A stretch of DNA of 5,742 nucleotides from an uncultured Opitutaceae bacterium (GTDB lineage: Bacteria > Verrucomicrobiota > Verrucomicrobiia > Opitutales > Opitutaceae). How positions within the stretch are numbered: the stretch's first letter is position 1; each line of letters begins with the position of its first letter. Below are positions 1 through 5,697 of the stretch, piece by piece. Where the stretch lies: assembly GCA_903885525.1 (NCBI GenBank), contig CAISJA010000001.1:1-5742 (forward strand), given 5' to 3'. A program made the position numbers and the translations under genes. The notes beneath the pieces are model-generated. The model saw nothing but the letters and a program-made list of their open reading frames with translations. It did not search any database and was not told the origin of the DNA.

Positions 1-177
1 ACCTCGCCCGCGTCACCCTGCGGACGGAAATCGAAGTACTCGCTCTACGACCTCAACGTCGCCTCGATGGAGGGGGTGAAGAGCTGGTACAACCAGAGCG
101 ACGCCACCGGCTTTATCCGTCTCAATGGCCTGCGCCTCCGCGCCCGGTACTACGCGCAGGGCGGCCCGAAGGGCTGA
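1..177 (+). CDS. C-terminal end of an unrecognised protein (5' partial)
   Basis: Frame 1 is open from the window edge to a TGA at 175-177, giving 58 residues. Codons from about position 40 onward end mostly in G or C, as expected for coding DNA in this GC-rich genome. The readable stretch includes YSLYDLNVASMEGVKSW, then a segment with GFIRLNGLRLRARYYAQ, and ends GGPKG. The alternating hydrophobic and basic residues suggest a beta-rich C-terminal end, but I recognise no family. The first dozen residues (positions 1-36) look less protein-like than frame 3 over the same bases, so a frameshift near positions 25-40 is possible. It is convergent with the mla operon and probably unrelated to it. 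The gene is cut by the window, so domain, length and function cannot be judged. Confidence 0.6.
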   Translation, partial: TSPASPCGRKSKYSLYDLNVASMEGVKSWYNQSDATGFIRLNGLRLRARYYAQGGPKG

Positions 178-185
178 GCCCGGGC

Positions 186-206
186 GGGCGGAAGAACGGG
201 CCGCCC
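186..206 (+). terminator. GC-rich stem-loop just after the first gene
   Basis: GGGCGG (186-191) and CCGCCC (201-206) form a perfect 6-bp stem with a 9-nt loop, starting 8 nt after the stop codon at 175-177. No T-tract follows; there is a C-run instead. It could help end transcription, but it is not a canonical intrinsic terminator. In such GC-rich DNA a 6-bp stem can also occur by chance. Confidence 0.25.
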
Positions 207-212
207 CCCCGC

Positions 213-237
213 ACATGTCATATATTGTATGACATGT
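213..237. promoter_or_regulatory. Perfect 10-bp inverted repeat in the convergent gap
   Basis: ACATGTCATA (213-222) and TATGACATGT (228-237) are exact reverse complements around a 5-nt spacer (tattg). This is the most AT-rich spot in its surroundings. It lies between the first gene (stop at 177) and mlaD (stop at 350), which converge. A bidirectional terminator is one reading; three T's follow on the + strand, which is weak. A protein-binding operator-like palindrome is the other, but no start codon lies nearby to be regulated. The rest of the 178-349 gap shows only a small tandem repeat and GC-rich sequence, with no credible gene. Confidence 0.4.
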
Positions 238-253
238 TTCCTGGGGAGGGGCA

Positions 254-269
254 GGCAGGCTGGCAGGCT
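254..269 (+). repeat. 8-bp tandem duplication
   Basis: GGCAGGCT is present twice in direct succession (254-261 and 262-269) in the non-coding gap. It is short and probably a slippage product; no function is inferred. Confidence 0.3.
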
Positions 270-349
270 GGCCGTCCGGGCGGGACCGGGGTGATTCCGC
301 CGGGCGATTCTGGAGGTGCGGCGGGGCGGGCTGGCGAGGGACCGGCGGC

Positions 350-1342
350 TCAGAAGAGAGCCTTGGCGGCGACACCGACGGCCTGGATGGGGCCGGAGTC
401 GTTGAGGCCGTCGAGGGCCGAGTCGGCCTTGCGCACCACCCCTTGGATGTCTCGGTACATGGCATCGTCGTTCAAGAGCTTGCCCAGGGTGCCTTCGCCG
501 CGGGCGATCTTGTCCGTGATGGTGCGGAAATTGTTCATGGTCACGCTGACGTTGGCGGCGGTGGCGGGATCGTAGAGCAGCACGCCGAGGGCGCCTTTGC
601 CGCTGCGGATGTCGGCGGTGATGCCCTTGGCGTCGGCCATGAAGGTGCGGGCGTCGGCGGCGGCGCTGCGGATTTCTGTGACGGAAACCAGCAGCTCGTC
701 ATGGAGCTTCGGGTCGTTGATGAGCTTGCCCAGGGTGCCTTCGCCGTTCTTCAGCCGCGCGGTGAGGTCCTGCAGGTTGCTGACGGTTTCGGTGAGTTTC
801 GGGCCGTTGTCGGTCACGAGCTTGTCGATCTTGCCGAGCAGGGTGTTGCCGCCGCCCTCGCCGCCGCCGAGGGCCTTGCCGATGGTGTCGGCCACGCCTT
901 CCAGTTTCGAGCCGAGGGCGCCGAGCTGGGCGATGACCTCGTTCATGTCGACCGTGTTCCTGGTCTTCATCTCGTCGCCGGCCTTCAGGAAGATGGAGGT
1001 GGTGCCGAAGCTGACGGCCAGGTGCTGGCTGCCGAGCAGCGAGGAGGTTTCGACGGCGGCCACGGCATCGTTCGGGATCTGGACGGTGGGGCTGATCGTG
1101 AGCACGGCCTCGACGCGGCTCCGGCCCAGCCGGGTGTCCTCGACGACGCCGATCTTGACGCCGGCCATCATGACCTCGTCGCCGGTCTTAAGGCCCTTCA
1201 GGTTGGCGAAGGGAGCGATGAGGTGGTAGCCATGCTTCTTGAAGGCGGTCTCGCCGCTGAGCGACTGGAAGGTGATCCAGGAGAGCGCGAGACCGAGCAA
1301 AAAGAAGAGCCCCACACGGATGGCTTGGGAGTTGTTATTCAT
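350..1342 (-). CDS. mlaD: MlaD/MCE-domain lipid-transport protein with GEGTLGKL repeats
   Basis: This is the membrane-anchored MCE protein of a MlaFED-type phospholipid transporter. In characterised systems it forms a hexameric ring on the periplasmic side of the permease and carries lipid through its pore. The 330-residue protein has one N-terminal membrane anchor (about 8-25), an MCE domain (about 36-115, including GLKTGDEVMMAGVKIGVVED and SSLLGSQHLAV), then a long helical, low-aromatic tail. The tail has three repeats: GEGTLGKLIND (200-210), GKGALGVLLYD (248-258) and GEGTLGKLLND (282-292), with a degenerate fourth near 164-180. It is much longer than E. coli MlaD (about 183 residues); the extra tail probably extends the helical stalk across the periplasm. 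The ATG (1340-1342) overlaps the mlaF stop by 8 nt, with only a weak GGAAA upstream. It is the last gene of the operon. Family assignment is firm; the exact substrate is inferred. Confidence 0.93.
   Translation of the reverse strand: MNNNSQAIRVGLFFLLGLALSWITFQSLSGETAFKKHGYHLIAPFANLKGLKTGDEVMMAGVKIGVVEDTRLGRSRVEAVLTISPTVQIPNDAVAAVETSSLLGSQHLAVSFGTTSIFLKAGDEMKTRNTVDMNEVIAQLGALGSKLEGVADTIGKALGGGEGGGNTLLGKIDKLVTDNGPKLTETVSNLQDLTARLKNGEGTLGKLINDPKLHDELLVSVTEIRSAAADARTFMADAKGITADIRSGKGALGVLLYDPATAANVSVTMNNFRTITDKIARGEGTLGKLLNDDAMYRDIQGVVRKADSALDGLNDSGPIQAVGVAAKALF
476..500 (-). repeat. 25-bp direct repeat, copy in the third tail repeat of mlaD
   Basis: Identical over 25 nt to 722-746. It encodes GEGTLGKL (residues 282-289 of MlaD). 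Exact nucleotide identity, including third codon positions, points to recent duplication or gene conversion between tail repeats. Confidence 0.8.
722..746 (-). repeat. 25-bp direct repeat, copy in the first tail repeat of mlaD
   Basis: Identical over 25 nt to 476-500. It encodes GEGTLGKL (residues 200-207 of MlaD). The middle repeat (578-601, GKGALGVL) has diverged at several bases. Recombination between the two exact copies would delete 246 bp (82 codons) in frame. Confidence 0.8.
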
Positions 1343-2135
1343 TGTTGTTTTCCAGTTGTTTAAAGCGGGGATTCTTCACGTCGATGACGGGGTGGAGAAA
1401 GTTGGCGATGGCGGGATCGGCGGGGTCGTGAAAGTCCGCCGGCCGGCCGGTGGCGCGGATCCGGCCGTCCATGATGATGGCGAGGCGGTCGGAGATGCTG
1501 AGGGCGAGGGCGCGGTCGTGCGTGACGACGAGGCTGGTGACCGTGATCTGTTCGCGCAGCGTGGCGATGATCTCGCTGATGGTGGCGCTCATCACCGGGT
1601 CGAGCTCGGCGGTGGGTTCGTCGTAGAGGAGGAGCTGCGGTTCCATCACGAGGGCCCGGGCGATGGCGACGCGCTTTTTCATGCCGCCGGACAGTTCGGA
1701 GGGCATCTTTTGGACGGCGCGTTCCAGGGAGAGGATCGAGAGGGCATGCATGACCCGGTCGCGGATCTGGGCTTCGGTGCCGTAGCGGTGCTCGCGCGGG
1801 TAAAGGGCGAGGTTATCGTAGACCGTCAGTGAATTGAACAGGGCGCCGGCCTGGAAGACGAGGGCGGTGTGGACGCGGTCGCGGGTTGCGGGATCGGAGG
1901 CGTCGTAATCGCCAATCCGCACCTTGCCGCTGGTCGGGGTTTCGAGTCCGGCGACCTGCTTGAGCAGCACGGTCTTGCCGGAGCCGCTCGGGCCCATCAG
2001 GCAGAAAATCTCCCCGGGGCGGACCTCCAGGCTGACGTCGTGCAGGACGGTGACGCCGCCGTACTGTTTGGAGACATGGTCGACCGTGATACCGACGGTC
2101 GGAGCGGAGGGGGACGGGATGGCGGGAAGGGTCAT
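1335..2135 (-). CDS. mlaF: MlaF-type ABC transporter ATP-binding protein
   Basis: This is the cytoplasmic ATPase that powers the MlaE permease in phospholipid transport between the inner and outer membranes. The 266-residue protein has all the ABC ATPase motifs in order: Walker A GPSGSGKT (48-55), Q-loop glutamine Q95 in VFQAGALF, signature LSGGM (148-152), Walker B LLLYDEP (168-174) with catalytic E173, D-loop ELDP (177-180) and switch histidine H206 in VVTHD. The VFQAGALFNSLTVYDNL stretch is typical of the MlaF/Ttg2A subfamily. A short Pro/Ser-rich extension (about 3-13) precedes the domain. The ATG at 2133-2135 begins 6 nt after the mlaE stop and has no clear Shine-Dalgarno, so translation probably depends on coupling to mlaE. 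Its 3' end overlaps mlaD by 8 nt. Nothing appears broken. Confidence 0.95.
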   Translation of the reverse strand: MTLPAIPSPSAPTVGITVDHVSKQYGGVTVLHDVSLEVRPGEIFCLMGPSGSGKTVLLKQVAGLETPTSGKVRIGDYDASDPATRDRVHTALVFQAGALFNSLTVYDNLALYPREHRYGTEAQIRDRVMHALSILSLERAVQKMPSELSGGMKKRVAIARALVMEPQLLLYDEPTAELDPVMSATISEIIATLREQITVTSLVVTHDRALALSISDRLAIIMDGRIRATGRPADFHDPADPAIANFLHPVIDVKNPRFKQLENNNE

Positions 2136-2141
2136 GGCGGT

Positions 2142-2900
2142 TCAGAGCTGGGCCTTGGTGATGAAATAATCCAGCACCAGGATGAAGATGAGCGAGGTGA
2201 CGATGGCCTTGGTCAGGGAGACGCCGATTTCGCGCGGGCCGCCGCGGGTGTTGAGGCCGATGTAGCAGCAGATGACCACGATGACGAAGCCGAACACCTC
2301 GGTCTTGATCAGGCCGTCGAGCACATCCTTGACCTCCATGTAGCGTTTGAGCGCCGCAAAGTACGACTGGGAATCGACCGAGATAAAGGAGGTGTACTGG
2401 CAGACGAGGGCGCCGCCATACCAGCCGCAGATGTTGGCGATCATGCCGAGGATCGGCATCATCAGGAACACGGCGGCCAGCCGCGGCAGCACGAGGATGC
2501 GCTCGGGCGGGATATTCATCGTGACCAGGGCGTCCACTTCCTGGTAGACCTTCATCGAGGCCAGTTCGGCGGTGATGGCCGAGCCGACGCGTCCGGCCAC
2601 GAGGATGGCGACCATGACCGGGCCGAGTTCGCGTGCCAGGGACAGGCCCACGAGGGTGCCGATGAGGTTTTTTACGCCGAAGTGCTGGGCCTCCATGCTA
2701 TGGCCGCTTTGCAGGGCGAGCACGCCGCCGATGAAAAAGGTCAGGATGGTGACGATCGGCATCGTGGTGTAGCCGATCATGTAGCATTGCTCGATCAGGC
2801 GCGGAAACTGCCGGAGGAGGCTGGGCGTGTATTTCAGCGCCCGCACCGTGAGCAGGACGGCGTTGCCGATGTGGGCAAAGATGGCGAGCAAGGTATTCAT
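2142..2900 (-). CDS. mlaE: MlaE-type ABC transporter permease
   Basis: This is the inner-membrane permease of the phospholipid transporter, working as a dimer with MlaF below and the MlaD ring above. The 252-residue protein has the usual family length and layout: an amphipathic N-terminus (1-40) and hydrophobic segments near 45-65, 92-110, 141-163, 200-217 and 230-248. The diagnostic MlaE signature runs from about 90 to 140: RELGPVMVAILVAGRVGSA, then AELASMKVYQEVDAL, then IPPERILVLPRLAA. The ATG (2898-2900) shares an ATGA with the stop of the upstream repeat-protein gene. The bases before it read CCTCCTCCCC, the complement of a ribosome binding site, so initiation most likely relies on termination-reinitiation. 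No mlaB (STAS) or mlaC gene lies in the window. The subfamily call is firm. Confidence 0.95.
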   Translation of the reverse strand: MNTLLAIFAHIGNAVLLTVRALKYTPSLLRQFPRLIEQCYMIGYTTMPIVTILTFFIGGVLALQSGHSMEAQHFGVKNLIGTLVGLSLARELGPVMVAILVAGRVGSAITAELASMKVYQEVDALVTMNIPPERILVLPRLAAVFLMMPILGMIANICGWYGGALVCQYTSFISVDSQSYFAALKRYMEVKDVLDGLIKTEVFGFVIVVICCYIGLNTRGGPREIGVSLTKAIVTSLIFILVLDYFITKAQL

Positions 2901-4384
2901 GGGGAGGAGGACGGTGCCGCAGCCTGGGCTGCGGGGGAGCCAAAATCGAACAGGAGGAAATGCCAGCCGCCGGCGCGGGTTTCCCGGCGCCAGGAGAGCA
3001 GGCCGAGGGCCAGCGCGATCCGCGCCCGGTCGGCGGTGTGTTCGCGGCCAAAGAGAGGGCCGAGGTGGAATTCGTCGGCGGCCGGGGTGTTTTTCCAGGT
3101 CACCAGGCCGAAAAGGATCGAGCCGCGCTCCGTGCCCGGTCTGGCCTGCTCCCAGCGATACAGGGTGAAGAGCGGGCTGTAGAGCTGGCGGATGACGTCA
3201 TTGTGCGGGAACAGCACTTCGAAGGGGCTGAGCAACTGGACCTGGCGGTGGCCGGCTCCGTTATCCCATGCGCTGAAGAGCGGCCAGAGGTGGCGCTTGT
3301 AGGCCGGGGCGGCGGCAGGGTGGCGGGGGTCGTGCTGCTCCAGGGACCAGTAAAAAATGTAGAGCAGGCGGTCCTGCCGCTGGGCCAATCCGCCTTCCTG
3401 CCATTCGGCGTGCTGGTAGAGCGGCCAGAGCAGCCAGGTCTTGTCGTAGCCCTTGATGATCGAGTGGGTATAGAGCGGGCCCCAGCGGTTGACAAAGTGG
3501 TCGTCGCCCCGGCCCTGCACCAGGAAGGGCCAGAGGTAGCGGGTCTCGTCGTAGCGGGAAGGCTGGGTGCGGTGCATGGCGCCGAAGAGCGGCCAGACAA
3601 ACGTGACATTGCGGTAGCCCGGGCCGTGCTCGGCGGCATAAAAGGGCAGGGCACCCACCTTCACGTCGGGCTGGGCGGCCGAGAGGTGGGATTCGTGCCG
3701 GTAAAGCAGGGGCCACAGCAGGAACTGCTCGTGGTAGTCGCCGGCGCGGCCCCGTTCACCGAAGAGAGGCCAGACCTCCAATCCGTGGTGACCGGCACCG
3801 TCGATGATCCGGACGAAGGGCCACGGCAGGGAGGTGAGGTGGCGTCCATCCTTTTCCGTGCGCAGGAAGAGCGGGAAGGCGGCCCAGGTCAGACGGTCGT
3901 CGCCGAAGCGTTGGACGATGCTGCCGGCCACCGGAAACAAGGCGTGGTAGGAGGTGGCGGGATTGCCCGTCTCGCGGGAGAACCAGCAGGGCCAGATGTC
4001 GAAGTCCCGGATCGCCGGGCCGGATCCGTAGGCCGGTTCATGGCGAAAATTGATCAGTTGGAGAAAGCTGACCAGGTCTGCTCCCCTGCCGTCATGCTGG
4101 AAGGACAGCAAGGGGTAGAGCAGGTGGGTGGAGGCGATGGAGCCGTTTTCCCGATGGAGGATAACCGGGCGGAAGCCCCGGACGAAGGCCCCATCGGACT
4201 CCCGGTGGACAAAAAACAGCGGGCCGAGGGCCTGGAGGGGGTGCAGCTCGCCCTGGGCGTCCGACTCCCCGACCAACACCGGCCAGAGGTTGGTCTCGGT
4301 GCCATGGGCAGGCAGCATCCAGCCAGCCGCTAAGGGCAGCCAGACCAGGAGCCGGGAGAGTATGCTTGGAGTTCGGTAAGGCAT
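2897..4384 (-). CDS. Exported W-P-L-F repeat protein, first gene of the mla operon
   Basis: I do not recognise a named family. From the ATG at 4384 the protein has 495 residues. Residues 5-28 form a plausible Sec signal peptide: basic PYR, hydrophobic LLVWLPLAAGWML, and an AHG cleavage-like end. The mature part repeats a short motif of the form [W/F/Y/G/S]-P-[L/F]-[F/L/Y], with prolines at 35, 55, 91, 132, 151, 171, 189, 206, 225, 247, 265, 286, 303, 321, 368, 387, 404 and 443. Most intervals are 17-22 residues and the rest are about twice that, so the period is about 19. Hydrophobic aromatic stretches alternate with charged ones (RHES, QHAEW), which suggests beta-hairpins, as in an outer-membrane barrel or a beta-propeller/solenoid. 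The C-terminus is Ala/Pro/Ser-rich. It overlaps mlaE by 4 nt, so it probably acts with the transporter. A GTG at 4397-4399 would add five residues; I prefer the ATG because an AGG lies 8 nt upstream of it. The gene is clearly real; its function is inferred from context. Confidence 0.85.
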   Translation of the reverse strand: MPYRTPSILSRLLVWLPLAAGWMLPAHGTETNLWPVLVGESDAQGELHPLQALGPLFFVHRESDGAFVRGFRPVILHRENGSIASTHLLYPLLSFQHDGRGADLVSFLQLINFRHEPAYGSGPAIRDFDIWPCWFSRETGNPATSYHALFPVAGSIVQRFGDDRLTWAAFPLFLRTEKDGRHLTSLPWPFVRIIDGAGHHGLEVWPLFGERGRAGDYHEQFLLWPLLYRHESHLSAAQPDVKVGALPFYAAEHGPGYRNVTFVWPLFGAMHRTQPSRYDETRYLWPFLVQGRGDDHFVNRWGPLYTHSIIKGYDKTWLLWPLYQHAEWQEGGLAQRQDRLLYIFYWSLEQHDPRHPAAAPAYKRHLWPLFSAWDNGAGHRQVQLLSPFEVLFPHNDVIRQLYSPLFTLYRWEQARPGTERGSILFGLVTWKNTPAADEFHLGPLFGREHTADRARIALALGLLSWRRETRAGGWHFLLFDFGSPAAQAAAPSSSP

Positions 4385-4425
4385 TGCCTTTGCCTGCACG
4401 GGGAGCCAGTTAGGTGATGACTGAA

Positions 4426-4463
4426 CCCGGCGAAGGAACAGCTAACGCAGCACTTTCGCCGGG
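4426..4463. promoter_or_regulatory. Inverted repeat in the divergent mla-operon/rsmD intergenic region
   Basis: CCCGGCGAA (4426-4434) and TTCGCCGGG (4455-4463) are exact reverse complements with a 20-nt spacer. It lies 42 nt upstream of the repeat-protein ATG and 105 nt upstream of rsmD. It could be an operator for the divergent promoters or a hairpin in the 5' leader of the mla-operon mRNA. A second, smaller palindrome, CTGCCGGCAG, is at 4486-4495. I found no convincing -35/-10 pair on either strand in 4385-4568. Confidence 0.4.
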
Positions 4464-4554
4464 AGCAAATGCTATGTTTCAACCCCTGCCGGCAGAATCT
4501 GTTCCGCCCAATCTGGCCGACCTTCGATGGGCCGGGGCCCGGGCCGTATTTTCC

Positions 4555-4559
4555 GGAGG
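4555..4559 (+). promoter_or_regulatory. Ribosome binding site of rsmD
   Basis: GGAGG lies 9 nt before the ATG at 4569. This fixes the rsmD start there rather than at the in-frame ATG at 4527, which has no such site. Confidence 0.75.
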
Positions 4560-4568
4560 CCGGTCCGC

Positions 4569-5156
4569 ATGAGGGTGACCGGGGGACAGGCCCGTGGAAT
4601 CCCGCTCACCGTGCCCAAGGGCGACAGGGTGCGGCCGGCGACGGATGCCATGAGGCAGGCGGTATTTTCCAGCATTGCGGCCCGGGTGCCCGGGAGCCGG
4701 TTTTGGGATTTGTTCGCCGGCAGCGGCGCCTACGGCTTGGAGGCCTTAAGCCGTGGCGCGAGCCAGGGAATGTTTGTAGAGCAGAATCCCCAAGTGGCGG
4801 AATATTTGCGCCGCAATCTGGCGGCGGTCGCCAAAAGCCTGGGGCGTGACCTTCCCGGGGTGGACATCGTGCAGGCGGATGCCACGGCGGTGACGCTGGC
4901 TTCGCTCGGCCCCGCCCCCGACCTGGTTTTTGTCGATCCTCCCTATCACTTGATTTCCGCAGTCGCCCCCAAGGTTTTTGCCCGTTTGACGGACCTGCTG
5001 GCACCGGTGTCCGACCCGGTGATCGTTTTCGAGATGCCAGGCGGGCTGGAGCTGGCTCCGGAGGGGTGGTCCTGCGTGCGCCGGCTGGGCCATGGCACCG
5101 GGCAGCCCACGGTGGCTTTTTTCAGAGCGAACCGCGCGCTGACTTCACCAGTGTGA
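4569..5156 (+). CDS. rsmD: 16S rRNA (guanine-N2) methyltransferase RsmD
   Basis: RsmD transfers a methyl group from S-adenosylmethionine to N2 of a guanine in 16S rRNA (G966 in E. coli) during small-subunit assembly. The protein has 195 residues, the usual family length. It opens with MRVTGGQARGIPL, the characteristic RsmD N-terminus, followed by VRPATDAMRQAVFSSI (21-36), which matches the conserved R-P-T-x-x-x-R-E/Q-x-x-F-N/S region. SAM-binding motif I is DLFAGSGAYGLEALSRGA (47-64), the acidic ribose-binding residue is E71 in FVEQNP, and the catalytic motif is DPPY (123-126). The C-terminal strand GTGQPTVAFFR (177-187) is typical. The start is set by GGAGG at 4555-4559. Transcription diverges from the mla operon. 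The 3' end overlaps the MORN-RsmE gene tail-to-tail by 35 bp. Nothing appears missing. Confidence 0.95.
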   Translation: MRVTGGQARGIPLTVPKGDRVRPATDAMRQAVFSSIAARVPGSRFWDLFAGSGAYGLEALSRGASQGMFVEQNPQVAEYLRRNLAAVAKSLGRDLPGVDIVQADATAVTLASLGPAPDLVFVDPPYHLISAVAPKVFARLTDLLAPVSDPVIVFEMPGGLELAPEGWSCVRRLGHGTGQPTVAFFRANRALTSPV

Positions 5157-5697
5157 GGGCTGCGGTCACAGCCGTTTCCAGCCGCAGCACCCGCGGGCCG
5201 AGATGGACAAGGGTGAAGCCGTGGGCGCGGAGCAATCCGCGGTCGGCGTCCGTCCAGCCTCGTTCGGGACCAAAGGCCAGCGCCACCCCGGAGTTCCGCG
5301 GAAGGCAGGCGGCGGTCAGCGGAGCCGAGGCTTCGTAATTATCGAGCGCCAGGCGGAGGCCGGCCGGAGGTAAGGCGGCCAAGGTCGTGGCCAGCGTTCC
5401 CGTCCAGGTCACCGTGGGAATCCGGGTGTCAAAAGCCTGCGCCGCACCGGCCAGCAGCTGCCGGTGCCACTCGTCGCCGCGCCACCCCCCGTCGTAGCAC
5501 GCGCCGTAAGCATACGTCATGGTCCCCCAGCCGCTCCTCTCGCCGTCCTCCCATTCGCCCTCGTACTTCCTGCCGTTCCTCCAGGTGCAGGTGCCGCGTC
5601 CGTGCCGCGTCTCGGTCCCCGGCTTCAGTCCGCCACGGTATTCGAATGTGCCCCCAAAATCCCAGCCCCTCACGATGCCGTTGTTCGCAGATGACAT
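5122..5697 (-). CDS. MORN-repeat / truncated RsmE chimeric protein
   Basis: This 191-residue reading frame joins two unrelated parts. Residues 15-78 are MORN repeats: a first unit around FEYRGGLKPGTETRHGRGT, a clear second unit YEGEWEDGERSGWGTMTY (45-62) and the start of a third, CYDGGWRGDEWH (67-78). Residues 77-191 match the C-terminal half of RsmE, the SPOUT methyltransferase for m3U1498 of 16S rRNA: a W-x6-[E/A]-x3-Q segment (77-87), FGPERGW (142-148) and HLGPRVLRLETAV (165-177), which form the SAM-binding knot. The RsmE PUA domain and first part of its SPOUT domain (roughly 130-140 residues) are absent, so ordinary RsmE activity is doubtful. The ATG at 5695-5697 has AGAGG directly against it with no spacer, and the frame stays open to the window edge, so the true start may lie upstream. 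The 3' end overlaps rsmD by 35 bp. This could be a natural fusion, a decayed rsmE, or an assembly join. Confidence 0.7.
   Translation of the reverse strand: MSSANNGIVRGWDFGGTFEYRGGLKPGTETRHGRGTCTWRNGRKYEGEWEDGERSGWGTMTYAYGACYDGGWRGDEWHRQLLAGAAQAFDTRIPTVTWTGTLATTLAALPPAGLRLALDNYEASAPLTAACLPRNSGVALAFGPERGWTDADRGLLRAHGFTLVHLGPRVLRLETAVTAALTLVKSARGSL

Noticed and set aside
13..465. 150-codon open frame on the - strand across the mlaD 3' end and the gap
   Set aside because: Its product is Pro/Ser/Arg-rich, it overlaps mlaD in another frame and is antisense to the first gene.
443..1363. 306-codon open frame on the + strand opposite mlaD
   Set aside because: It is Gly/Ala/Asp/Val-rich low-complexity translation antisense to a clear MCE gene, as expected from high GC at third codon positions.
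1869..3182. 437-codon open frame on the + strand opposite mlaF and mlaE
   Set aside because: Its product is His/Asp/Gly-rich with no domain, and it lies antisense to two well-supported genes.
2960..4333. 457-codon open frame on the + strand opposite the repeat protein
   Set aside because: The opposite strand has the signal peptide, periodic repeats and operon coupling; this frame shows only mirrored composition.
4397..4399. GTG as the start of the repeat-protein gene
   Set aside because: It has no Shine-Dalgarno, and the ATG at 4384 still leaves a complete signal peptide. It remains possible and differs by only five residues.
4464..4490. TTGAAA / TAGCAT on the - strand as a promoter of the mla operon
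   Set aside because: The two elements are only a few bases apart, too close for a sigma-70 promoter, and no partner lies at about 17 nt.
4527..4529. ATG upstream as the start of rsmD
   Set aside because: It has no ribosome binding site and would add 14 residues that do not belong to the family; GGAGG and the typical MRVTGG start support 4569.
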